From: JABWCQ01 sp964587105
Lineage (GTDB): Bacteria > Electryoneota > RPQS01
Assembly: GCA_964587105.1 (NCBI GenBank)
Contig: CAZPKG010000009.1
Coordinates: 1-64,000, forward strand
Length of the DNA: 64,000 bases
Reading direction: 5' to 3'
The translations under genes and the position numbers were made by a program. Positions 43,462-50,467 of this stretch are shown piece after piece. Within the stretch, counting starts at the first letter, position 1, and each line of letters opens with the position of its first letter. Below the pieces are notes generated by a model. It saw nothing but the letters and a program-made list of their open reading frames with translations, had not been told where the DNA came from and ran no database searches.

Positions 43462-44466
43462 ATGCCTATTCGCATAGCAATTAACGGATTCGGCCGTATC
43501 GGCCGATTGGTGTTTCGCGGAATCTATAACGATCCGCGCTTTGAAGTCGTCGCCATCAACGATTTGACCGACGCGAAGACGCTCGCGCATTTGCTCAAGT
43601 ACGATTCGACGCAAGGCAAGTTCGGCGGCACGGTCGAAGTCACCGCCAACGGTTTTCAAGTCGGCAAGAATCACATCAAAGTCACCGCCGAAAAAGACGC
43701 CAAGAAGCTCAATTGGGCTGACGACAAGATTGACATCGTCGTCGAATCCACCGGCGCGAAGTCGTTCCGCGACCGTGCAGGTATTCAGCAGCACATCGAC
43801 GCCGGTGCGAAAAAAGTTTTGCTTACCGTGCCGTCCAAAGATGAAATTGACGCGACCATCGTGCTCGGTATCAATGACAGCGCGCTGAAGCCCGAGCACA
43901 AGCTCGTCTCCAACGCAAGCTGCACGACAAACTGCGTCGCACCGATGGCGAAGGTCATGCTCGACAACTTCGGCATCGAAACCGCGTTCATGACCACGAT
44001 TCACAGCTACACCAACGACCAGAACATTCTCGATGCACCGCACAGCGATTTGCGCCGCGCACGTTCGGCCGCTGTGAGTATTATTCCGACCACCACTGGC
44101 GCGGCCAAGACCGTCGGTAAGATCATCAAGGAACTCAAAGGCAAGATTGACGGCACCTCGCTGCGTGTCCCGACCCCAACGGGTTCAATCACTGATCTCG
44201 TCGTGAACACCACCAAGCCCGTCACCATTGAAGCCGTCAACGCCGCGTTCAAAGCCGCCGCCGCCGGCCCGATGAAGGGTGTGTTGGAATACACTGAAGA
44301 AGAACTTGTCTCGGTCGATATCATCGGCAACCCGCATTCGTGTATCTTCGATGCAAAATCGACGATGGTCATGGGCGACAAGATGGTAAAGATTTTCGGC
44401 TGGTACGATAATGAGTGGGGTTACTCAATGCGTTGCGTTGACCTGCTAATTATGATGAGCAAGTAA
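43462..44466 (+). CDS. gap: Glyceraldehyde-3-phosphate dehydrogenase
   Basis: A 334-residue enzyme opening RIAINGFGRIGRLVFRG. The catalytic cysteine lies in SNASCTTNCVAP (about residue 153) and the histidine in TIHSYTNDQ. It oxidises glyceraldehyde-3-phosphate with NAD+ and phosphate to 1,3-bisphosphoglycerate; ADSDLRR-type DAPHSDLRRARSAA is normal. Only a pyrimidine-rich tract precedes the ATG. The family-1 hairpin follows its stop directly. Confidence 0.96.
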   Translation: MPIRIAINGFGRIGRLVFRGIYNDPRFEVVAINDLTDAKTLAHLLKYDSTQGKFGGTVEVTANGFQVGKNHIKVTAEKDAKKLNWADDKIDIVVESTGAKSFRDRAGIQQHIDAGAKKVLLTVPSKDEIDATIVLGINDSALKPEHKLVSNASCTTNCVAPMAKVMLDNFGIETAFMTTIHSYTNDQNILDAPHSDLRRARSAAVSIIPTTTGAAKTVGKIIKELKGKIDGTSLRVPTPTGSITDLVVNTTKPVTIEAVNAAFKAAAAGPMKGVLEYTEEELVSVDIIGNPHSCIFDAKSTMVMGDKMVKIFGWYDNEWGYSMRCVDLLIMMSK

Positions 44467-44497
44467 GTGCGTGTTACGCACGTTTTTGCGCTGACGC
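44467..44497 (+). repeat. Family-1 element at gap stop
   Basis: GTGCGT-GTT-ACGCAC begins on the base after TAA; tail GTTTTTGCGCTGACGC. Confidence 0.85.
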
Positions 44498-44509
44498 GAA
44501 ACGTATGTT

Positions 44510-44549
44510 CGCCGAGCGGTGGCGTCTCTGCCCCGCCGGAATCTGAAAC
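44510..44549 (+). repeat. GC-rich CGCCGAGCGG element
   Basis: CGCCGAGCGGTGGCGTCTCT then GCCCCGCCGGAATCTGAAAC, 13 bases after a family-1 element and ending at the ribosome site of the next gene. Confidence 0.75.
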
Positions 44550-44564
44550 GAAAGGATGGACAAC

Positions 44565-45119
44565 ATGAGCGACACTGAAAAGAAATCCGATCTCAAAGAA
44601 AATTTCGACGAAGCGAAGTCTTCCGTCACGAAGCTCTGGGGCAGCGTGACCAACGAGACACATTCCGCGTTCGAGAAAGTTGCCGACAAAACGGGCAAGT
44701 GGTTTGAGGAGAAAAAGAACACCGTCACCAAAGAAGACGTCGAGAAAGTCGTTGACAAGGCCGAGTCGGGTATTCAGAAACTTTTGAACTCCGGCAAAGA
44801 GTATGTTGTCAAGCTCGGCAAGCAAGCCACTTTGCTTTGGGAGATGCTCCGCGCCAGCGTCAAAAAAGAGTTTGACATGCCGTGGGCGACGGTCGCGTCG
44901 ATTACGGCGACATTGCTCTATTTGATTTCGCCGATTGACGTCGTGCCGGATTTTATTCCCGCACTTGGATTCGCCGACGACGCTTTGGTAATCGCATTGT
45001 GCATTTCGCTGATTCGCATTGACCTGAAGCGCTACGCTGCGCACCGCAACTTGAACTTGGCCGACTACGGCTTGAGTTCTGAAGGCAAACCGCTCGAAGA
45101 CGACAAGCCCAAAGCATAA
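44565..45119 (+). CDS. DUF1232/YkvA-like membrane protein
   Basis: A 184-residue protein. The first 90 residues are charged and helical (KKSDLKENFDEAKSSVTKLWGS, FEKVADKTGKWFEEKKNTVTKEDVEKVVDKAE), like amphipathic apolipoprotein-type helices. The C-terminal part holds a DUF1232 domain: ITATLLYLISPIDVVPDFIPALGFADDALVIALCISL. Function of DUF1232 proteins is not established. ATG at 44565 has AAAGG 9 bases before it, better than the ATG at 44556. The TAA overlaps the next ATG. Confidence 0.8.
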   Translation: MSDTEKKSDLKENFDEAKSSVTKLWGSVTNETHSAFEKVADKTGKWFEEKKNTVTKEDVEKVVDKAESGIQKLLNSGKEYVVKLGKQATLLWEMLRASVKKEFDMPWATVASITATLLYLISPIDVVPDFIPALGFADDALVIALCISLIRIDLKRYAAHRNLNLADYGLSSEGKPLEDDKPKA

Positions 45120-45484
45120 TGGCGGTTCGTCGGCGGCGGTCTTTGCTCGGAGCGTTGTTCGCGTGGTTTGCGATTCTGCCGAAATCCAAACTCGGCTGGC
45201 AGTTTTTGTTCCGCCGCTTCGCATTGTGGCGGAACATGATGGGAAAGGTCTTCCACGGCAAAAGCCGGACGCCGTGGGGGACCATCGTCGCGGTCGTAGC
45301 CATCGCACTCTATGTGTTGATGCCTTTCGACCTCATCCCCGATTTCTTTCTGTTCTTCGGGTGGCTCGATGATGCGTTTGTGGTAATGAAACTATTCTCA
45401 CTCATCAAGTTTGATTTACGCCGTTATCTCAAACAAGAGCACATCGACCCCGAACCCTTCGATTTGCAAGACAAACCCTCATAA
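45119..45484 (+). CDS. DUF1232/YkvA-like membrane protein, second copy
   Basis: A 121-residue protein with the same DUF1232 core as its neighbour (VVAIALYVLMPFDLIPDFFLFFGWLDDAFVVMKLFSLIKFDLRRYLKQ) but a short, strongly basic N-terminus (AVRRRRSLLGALFAW). Its ATG overlaps the upstream stop (TAATG), so the pair are translated together and may act as a complex. Confidence 0.8.
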   Translation: MAVRRRRSLLGALFAWFAILPKSKLGWQFLFRRFALWRNMMGKVFHGKSRTPWGTIVAVVAIALYVLMPFDLIPDFFLFFGWLDDAFVVMKLFSLIKFDLRRYLKQEHIDPEPFDLQDKPS

Positions 45485-45490
45485 TTTTCG

Positions 45491-45517
45491 CGGCGGCACC
45501 CGTTGCGGTTGCCCCGC
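45491..45517 (+). repeat. GGCACCC hairpin element (family 3)
   Basis: CGGCGGCACCCG-TTG-CGGTTGCCCCGC, with one mismatch in the stem, 7 bases after a stop. Confidence 0.7.
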
Positions 45518-45559
45518 ACTCCTATTCGGAATCCGTAAAATCCAAATCTCTATCCAAGC

Positions 45560-46009
45560 ATGAAAACGAAAATTTCTATTGTCATGATGATCGCGGCGCT
45601 GTTCGCCGTGTCGTGCGCCTGTTCCTCAAAAAACATGAGCACCTTCGGTGAAGAACCGACCTTGAAGAAACCCGCCAAGATTGCCGAACTCAACGCGAAC
45701 CCCGCGCAGTATGTTGATAAAGACGTGCTCGTGAGCGGCACCGTTGTGGATATTTGCAAGCACGCCGGATGCTGGGTGGAAATTGAGCAGAAAGATCATT
45801 CCAAGATTTTGTGCAAGAGCTTGGGCGACGTCGTGACGTTCCCGCAAGATGCCCTCGGCAAGAAAATTGAATTGCAGGGCACGCTGATGTATGACCCCAA
45901 CGCTCCCGGCGCGGTTGAAGAGCAGCACGAAGGTGACACCGAATCGCACGCGTGTCCCGCTCCGCCGATTATGGTCGCTATCAAAGGCGCGCGCGTCAAA
46001 GGACTCTAA
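45560..46009 (+). CDS. DUF4920 lipoprotein
   Basis: A 149-residue protein. The N-terminus (MKTKISIVMMIAALFAVSCACSS) carries a lipobox-type VSC or SCAC, so a lipid anchor is likely. The remainder is a DUF4920 domain, an OB-like fold: KIAELNANPAQYVDKDVLVSGTVVDICKHAGCWVEI. The C-x5-C of ICKHAGC is characteristic and may bind metal. Members occur in the envelope of FCB bacteria; role unknown. Confidence 0.8.
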   Translation: MKTKISIVMMIAALFAVSCACSSKNMSTFGEEPTLKKPAKIAELNANPAQYVDKDVLVSGTVVDICKHAGCWVEIEQKDHSKILCKSLGDVVTFPQDALGKKIELQGTLMYDPNAPGAVEEQHEGDTESHACPAPPIMVAIKGARVKGL

Positions 46010-46104
46010 AACTTAACTGGCTGGCGATGCCTTTATCGTCACGCAGTGCTTCAGGCTCGTGAAGCGGGATCTGCGAATTTCTTTCGAGCGGCAGCTTGCA
46101 AATC

Positions 46105-46144
46105 CGCCGAGCGGTGGCGTCCCCGCCCCGCCGGAATTTGAAAC
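46105..46144 (+). repeat. GC-rich CGCCGAGCGG element
   Basis: CGCCGAGCGGTGGCGTCCCC then GCCCCGCCGGAATTTGAAAC. Nearly identical to the copy at 44510, including the AAAC end. Confidence 0.8.
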
Positions 46145-46180
46145 TGTCACACACCCCTTCACAAAATTGGAGTAACTCAA

Positions 46181-46711
46181 ATGGCTGAAAGACGCTATTT
46201 ACTGAAAGACAAGGACAAGCGACACATCAAAGCCAAACCGCCGCGCGCAAGCAAGCCGGCTGATGGTGAAGATCGTCCCGCGCGTGCACCGCGTTCGCGC
46301 AGTGCCGCAAGCGATGACCGTCCGCCACCGCGCAAGCGTTACGACAGCGATGATCGCCCGCCGCCGCGCAAGAGATTTGATGATGACCGCCCCGCTCGCG
46401 GTCCCAAGCGAGAGTGGACCGACCGTCCGCCGCGCCGCGACAGCGGTGATGGCCCACCGTCACGTGGACGCTCATTCGGTGGTCCGAAACGAGAGTGGAC
46501 GGATCGTCCGCCGCGTCGTGAATTTGGTGATGGCCCATCACGCGGCCCGCGCCGCGACTTCGGTGACCGTCCTCCCCGCGCAGCAGGTGGCGGCAACGCT
46601 GAAGTGATGGAAGCTTTGTCGCGCATCGAAAATGCCGTCAAAGATATCGTCAAGCGCATCACCCTAATTGAAAATCAGCTTGATGAGATTTTTGATGGGG
46701 ATGAGGAATAA
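46181..46711 (+). CDS. Low-complexity Arg/Pro/Asp-rich protein with C-terminal coiled coil
   Basis: A 176-residue protein. Residues 25-140 are disordered repeats such as SDDRPPPRKRY, PKREWTDRPPRR and GPRRDFGDRPPR, similar in composition to RGG-type RNA-binding tails. The last 40 residues (AEVMEALSRIENAVKDIVKRITLIENQLDEI) have heptad-like hydrophobic spacing and probably oligomerise. The start MAERRYLLKDKDKRHIK is basic. AATTGGAGTAACTCAA precedes the ATG. An RNA-associated or condensate-forming role is an inference from composition only. Confidence 0.7.
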   Translation: MAERRYLLKDKDKRHIKAKPPRASKPADGEDRPARAPRSRSAASDDRPPPRKRYDSDDRPPPRKRFDDDRPARGPKREWTDRPPRRDSGDGPPSRGRSFGGPKREWTDRPPRREFGDGPSRGPRRDFGDRPPRAAGGGNAEVMEALSRIENAVKDIVKRITLIENQLDEIFDGDEE

Positions 46712-46737
46712 AGAGCGGTGTCATCGTCTTTTGATTT

Positions 46738-46770
46738 GTCATCCTGAAGCCGCTGCGGCTGAAGGATCTT
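46738..46770 (+). repeat. CATCCTGAA element, left of GIY-YIG gene
   Basis: GTCATCCTGAAGCCGCTGCG then GCTGAAGGATCTT. It pairs as a hairpin internally (CAGCCGCxGCGGCTG-like) and with 47155-47187 as an inverted repeat, about 31 of 33 bases matching. Confidence 0.85.
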
Positions 46771-46806
46771 GTTGTGTGATCGCAAATCCCGAGGGCATAC
46801 CGGGAA

Positions 46807-47121
46807 ATGGAGAAAACCTACTACACCTACATCCTGTCGAGTCTAACGAAGCGGTTGTATATCGGTGTGACAAACGATCTCCATCGGCGAATATGGGAAC
46901 ACAAACGCGGTGAAGGAAGCGAGTTCGCGGCGAAGTATAAGATTAATCGCCTTGTTCACTACGAGACGTTTCAGTACGTGACAAACGCAATCGCTCGCGA
47001 GAAAGAGATTAAAGGATGGCGGCGCGAGAAGAAGTTCCACTTGATTGAGGAACAAAATCTCGGTTGGCTTGACTTGGCCGAGAATTGGTTCACCGAGGAA
47101 GAACTTCGCGTGAAACCGTAG
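46807..47121 (+). CDS. GIY-YIG domain nuclease
   Basis: A 104-residue single-domain protein of the YhbQ/UvrC-N-like GIY-YIG type. YYTYILSS is the GIY equivalent, LYIGVTND the YIG, and DLHRRIWEHKRG supplies the Arg and the metal-site region. EKTYY...FTEEELRVKP is the full length of many small members. The gene is enclosed by an inverted pair of CATCCTGAA elements (46738 and 47155). Small GIY-YIG genes near such repeats suggest a mobile or repeat-linked unit. Endonuclease activity is expected from the family; target unknown. GGGAAATGGAG-like GGGAA precedes the ATG. Confidence 0.88.
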   Translation: MEKTYYTYILSSLTKRLYIGVTNDLHRRIWEHKRGEGSEFAAKYKINRLVHYETFQYVTNAIAREKEIKGWRREKKFHLIEEQNLGWLDLAENWFTEEELRVKP

Positions 47122-47154
47122 CGGGAAAAGCTCGGGTTGCTCGGGCCGCCTGAC

Positions 47155-47187
47155 AGGATCCTTCAGCCGCGGCGGCTTCAGGATGAC
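47155..47187 (-). repeat. CATCCTGAA element, right of GIY-YIG gene, inverted
   Basis: The reverse strand reads GTCATCCTGAAGCCGCCGCG then GCTGAAGGATCCT. Confidence 0.85.
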
Positions 47188-47223
47188 AATACATTTTGCT
47201 ACGTCATCAACTCTAAACGCTTT

Positions 47224-47261
47224 GCCATCCTGAACGAAGGCTCGGCGTAGTGAAGGATCTT
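47224..47261 (+). repeat. CATCCTGAA element, third copy
   Basis: GCCATCCTGAACGAAGGCTC, a variable part GGCGTAGT and GAAGGATCTT. The gap 47122-47398 contains this, the inverted copy and a degenerate pyrimidine-rich leader (47364-47393), but no gene. Confidence 0.75.
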
Positions 47262-47398
47262 GTTGCTAACTGCACAATATCAGAGCGCAAAGAGTCCGTT
47301 GTAGCGCCTACGTTCGTGGGCAAAATCCCCCGAGCGAAGTCGTGATTGATAGTCCGTTACCAAATTTCTAAATACCTACTTCCAATTTTCATCCTTCG

Positions 47399-48592
47399 AT
47401 GAACAAAAAAACGATTGATCAGGTTGACTTAAGCGGCAAGCGCGTGTTGGTGCGCGTGGATTTCAATGTGCCGCTTGACGAGGGCAAAGTGACCGACGAC
47501 ACGCGCATCCGCGAGTCGCTGCCCACGATTAAGAAGATTATCGCGTCCGGCGGCAAAGCCATTTTGATGAGCCACCTCGGACGACCCAAAGGCAAAAAGA
47601 ATCCCGACATGTCGCTGATGCCTGCGGCAGTTCGTTTGGCGGAACTGCTCGGACGGCCCGTCACGATGGCGTCCGATTGCATCGGTGACGAAGTTGAAAA
47701 AACCGTCGCGGCAATGCAGCCCGGTCAGATTGTGCTGCTGGAAAATTTGCGCTTCTATAACGAAGAAGAGAAGAATGATCCCGAGTTCGCAAAACAACTT
47801 GCCAAGCTCGGCGATCTCTATGTCAACGATGCGTTCGGCTCGGCGCATCGTGCGCATGCTTCCACCGAAGGAGTGACGCAGTTCATCAAACCGTGCGTCG
47901 CGGGTTACCTGATGCAAAAGGAACTCGACTATCTCGGCAAAGCTCTGGCCGAGCCCAAGCGCCCGTTCGTTGCGGTACTCGGCGGCTCGAAAATCTCCGG
48001 CAAGATTGACGTCATCGAAAATCTCATCGGCAAGGTGGACACGATTCTGGTCGGCGGCGGTATGGCCTATACTTTCTACAAAGCTCAAGGCGGCCAAATC
48101 GGTGAGTCCATCCTCGAGACGGACAAGCTCGATCTCGCACTCGAACTGATGAAAAAGGCCAAAGGCTCCTCGACCAAGCTCGTTCTGCCTCCTGACTCGC
48201 GGATCGCCTCCGAGCTGAAGTCCGGCGAAGCCACCTCAGTTGCTCCTTCGGACAAGATTCCGGACGACAAACTCGCGGCGGACATCGGCAAGGACACCGA
48301 GAAGCTCTACAGCGACTACATCACCAGCGCCAAAACCGTCGTCTGGAACGGCCCGATGGGAGTCTTTGAAATTGATGAATTTGCATCCGGCACGAAAGCC
48401 GTAGCCGAAGCCCTTGTCAAGGCCACCCAAGCCGGAGCCATCACGGTCGTCGGCGGCGGCGACTCTGCTGCGGCGATGGAGAAATTTGGGCTGGCCGACA
48501 AGGTCTCGCATGTTTCCACCGGCGGCGGAGCCAGCCTCGAGTTCCTCGAAGGCAAGGTTCTCCCCGGCGTAGCAGCTTTGACAAATGCATAA
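47399..48592 (+). CDS. pgk: Phosphoglycerate kinase
   Basis: A 397-residue two-domain kinase. RVLVRVDFNVPLDEGKVTDDTRI and SHLGRPKG are the N-terminal substrate-binding signatures; ENLRFYNEEEKND, LGGSKISGKI and VVGGGDSAAAMEK bind substrate and ADP. It makes ATP from 1,3-bisphosphoglycerate, the step after gap in the same region. No clear Shine-Dalgarno; a TACTTCCAATTTTC leader precedes the ATG. Confidence 0.97.
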   Translation: MNKKTIDQVDLSGKRVLVRVDFNVPLDEGKVTDDTRIRESLPTIKKIIASGGKAILMSHLGRPKGKKNPDMSLMPAAVRLAELLGRPVTMASDCIGDEVEKTVAAMQPGQIVLLENLRFYNEEEKNDPEFAKQLAKLGDLYVNDAFGSAHRAHASTEGVTQFIKPCVAGYLMQKELDYLGKALAEPKRPFVAVLGGSKISGKIDVIENLIGKVDTILVGGGMAYTFYKAQGGQIGESILETDKLDLALELMKKAKGSSTKLVLPPDSRIASELKSGEATSVAPSDKIPDDKLAADIGKDTEKLYSDYITSAKTVVWNGPMGVFEIDEFASGTKAVAEALVKATQAGAITVVGGGDSAAAMEKFGLADKVSHVSTGGGASLEFLEGKVLPGVAALTNA

Positions 48593-48601
48593 AAAACATA
48601 T

Positions 48602-48639
48602 CCCGGCGGGGAACCGCTTCGCTTAATCCCCGCTCGGCG
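48602..48639 (-). repeat. GC-rich CGCCGAGCG element, reverse copy
   Basis: The reverse strand reads CGCCGAGCGGGGATTAAGCG then AAGCGGTTCCCCGCCGGG. It fills most of the 58-base gap between pgk and tpiA. Confidence 0.75.
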
Positions 48640-48650
48640 AAAAACTTAAG

Positions 48651-49430
48651 ATGAATAGAACGAAACTCCTTGCCGCGAACTGGAAACTGAACAAGCTCAC
48701 GGGTGAAGCCGCCGAGTTTGTGCGGGACTACGCGGCCAAGCTGTCCACCAGCCCCGTCCCAACGGTCTTGCTCCCAACAAATACGGCTTTACATGCGGTT
48801 GCAAGTGCTTGTAAAGAGAGTGGTAAGACCCCATCCGAGCTTGCATTTGGAGCCCAAAATTGTTACTTTCAAAGTTCCGGTGCGTTCACGGGAGAAGTCT
48901 CCCCGGAAATGCTGGTCGATTTGGGGTGCCGGTACGTGGTCTTGGGTCACAGCGAGCGGCGGCAGATTTTCGGTGAATCCGATGAACTTATCGGCCTGAA
49001 AGTCACCGCGGCTTTGAAAGCCGGATTGACTCCGATCTTTTGCATCGGTGAAACGCTCGAAGAGCGCAACGCCGGAAAGCTTGCCGAAGTCCTAAGCCGT
49101 CAGGTAGTCATGGGCTTAAAAGACGTAGAAGCTAGCGACCTTGATAAAGTCGTCGTGGCTTACGAGCCCGTATGGGCCATCGGCACTGGAGTAGTCGCAA
49201 CACCTGAGCAAGCACAGGCAGCACACAAATTCGTGCGCGAGTTACTTGCCAAGAAGAATCCGCAAGCTGCCGAGCGAAGCCTGATTCTCTACGGCGGCAG
49301 TGTGAAACCGGATAACTGCTACGAACTGATGACACAGCCGGACATTGACGGTGCGTTAGTCGGCGGAGCAAGTTTGAAGGTGGATAGTTTGCTTGAATTA
49401 CACAAGGAATGCACGCGGGCCGCTCGCTGA
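48651..49430 (+). CDS. tpiA: Triosephosphate isomerase
   Basis: A 259-residue (beta/alpha)8 enzyme. Catalytic Lys is in AANWKLNK, His in LGHSERR and Glu in AYEPVWAIGTG; the phosphate-binding loop is LYGGSVKPDN. It interconverts dihydroxyacetone phosphate and glyceraldehyde-3-phosphate. Located between pgk and secG, the common order in many bacteria. ATG follows ACTTAAG. Confidence 0.97.
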   Translation: MNRTKLLAANWKLNKLTGEAAEFVRDYAAKLSTSPVPTVLLPTNTALHAVASACKESGKTPSELAFGAQNCYFQSSGAFTGEVSPEMLVDLGCRYVVLGHSERRQIFGESDELIGLKVTAALKAGLTPIFCIGETLEERNAGKLAEVLSRQVVMGLKDVEASDLDKVVVAYEPVWAIGTGVVATPEQAQAAHKFVRELLAKKNPQAAERSLILYGGSVKPDNCYELMTQPDIDGALVGGASLKVDSLLELHKECTRAAR

Positions 49431-49459
49431 TTTCCTATTTCTTTTTTCCTATTTCCAAA
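49431..49459 (+). repeat. Pyrimidine-rich leader element before secG
   Basis: TTTCCTATTTCTTTTTTCCT then ATTTCCAAA, starting immediately after the tpiA stop and ending 8 bases before the secG ATG. Confidence 0.6.
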
Positions 49460-49467
49460 GTTTTGTC

Positions 49468-49881
49468 ATGATCTACGGACTCTTAATCGCACTTCAAATC
49501 ATCGTTTCGATTCTGCTGGTGGTTTCGATCCTACTGCAGAGCGCAAAGGGCGGCGGACTCGCCGGTGTTGCGGGCGGCATGGGCAGCTCGACGGTGTTTG
49601 GCGGACGCGCGGCGGCGAATTTCCTGCAAAAGGCCACCACTGTGCTCGCGACGATTTTCCTGCTCAACTGTTTGGTGATGGCGCTTGTGTCCGGACCGGC
49701 TACCCAGCAGGTTTCAGTGACTCAGCAGGCCGCGCAGGGTCAGATTGATACGAGTCCGGTTCCGTCCATTCCGGGTGGCGCGCAAGTGAGTCCGGTTCAA
49801 CCGAACACGACTCCCGCTACGACTCCTGCTCAGCCGAATTCAACTCCGGCCAATCAGCAGCCCACAACCGGCGGCAATTAA
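49468..49881 (+). CDS. secG: Preprotein translocase subunit SecG
   Basis: A 137-residue protein with two membrane segments (LLIALQIIVSILLVVSILLQ and ATTVLATIFLLNCLVMALV) and the family core QSAKGGGLAGVAGGMGSSTVFGGRAAANFL. The C-terminal 55 residues are a low-complexity Pro/Thr/Gln tail (NTTPATTPAQPNSTPANQQ). SecG aids SecYE-dependent export, relevant to the many signal-peptide proteins here. It has no clear Shine-Dalgarno, only the pyrimidine-rich tract. Confidence 0.93.
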   Translation: MIYGLLIALQIIVSILLVVSILLQSAKGGGLAGVAGGMGSSTVFGGRAAANFLQKATTVLATIFLLNCLVMALVSGPATQQVSVTQQAAQGQIDTSPVPSIPGGAQVSPVQPNTTPATTPAQPNSTPANQQPTTGGN

Positions 49882-49938
49882 AAGTTACCGAAGCCGTGAG
49901 CGCAATCGCGCTAGCGGCAAAATCGGCATAACATGCCG

Positions 49939-50020
49939 GCCCGAATGGTGAAATTGGTAGACACACTATCTTGAGGGGGTAGCGCCGCAAGGCATCTCGG
50001 TTCGAATCCGAGTTCGGGCA
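49939..50020 (+). tRNA. tRNA-Leu (anticodon GAG)
   Basis: GCCCGAA (49939-49945) pairs with TTCGGGC (50013-50019) as acceptor stem. The D region contains GAAATTGGTAGACA, the anticodon loop is TTGAGGG with GAG at 49973-49975, and there is a variable arm and a TTCGAATC T-loop. The discriminator base is A; CCA is not fully encoded (ACCC). Confidence 0.95.
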
Positions 50021-50033
50021 CCCGATTATATCT

Positions 50034-50068
50034 AAGCCCTGCGCACAACAAAGCGTGGGGCTTTTTTG
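50034..50068 (+). terminator. Intrinsic terminator after tRNA-Leu
   Basis: AAGCCCTGCGC pairs with GCGTGGGGCTT (one weak pair) followed by TTTTTG. Confidence 0.8.
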
Positions 50069-50116
50069 TGAAGTACATTGCAGTTGTCAAACTAGATAAT
50101 CCGGAGCACAAAAGTT

Positions 50117-50467
50117 GTGAAGTATCTCTTTATCCTAAACCACGCCCCATATGGCACTGAGCACTCATACAACGCTTTACGGCTTGCAAGCTCGCTTGCC
50201 AAGGAAGAATCAACTCAAATTCGCGTTTTCCTGATGGCTGATGCTGCAAGCTGTGCAGTTAAAGGGCAAACGACGCCAACCGGATACTATAACATTGAGC
50301 GTCAGCTTGCGTTCTTAGAGGCAAAGGGCTGTCCAATCGGCGTGTGCGGAACTTGCATGGACGCGCGTGGTATTTTGTCGGAGATGTTAGTGAAAGGCGC
50401 CCATAAAAGTACGATGGTGGAGCTTACTCAGTGGACAGTCGAAGCAGACAAGGTCATCTCGTTTTGA
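50117..50467 (+). CDS. DsrE-family protein
   Basis: A 116-residue protein of the DsrE/DsrF/YchN-like fold. KYLFILNHAPYGTEHSYNALRLASSLAKE is typical, as are VFLMADAASCAVKGQ and KGCPIGVCGTCMDARGI. The cysteines in CPIGVCGTC could take part in sulfur relay. Sulfur-trafficking is a family-level suggestion only. Start is GTG at 50117, with CCGGAGC nine bases upstream. The TGA overlaps the next gene's TTG start. Confidence 0.88.
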   Translation: MKYLFILNHAPYGTEHSYNALRLASSLAKEESTQIRVFLMADAASCAVKGQTTPTGYYNIERQLAFLEAKGCPIGVCGTCMDARGILSEMLVKGAHKSTMVELTQWTVEADKVISF

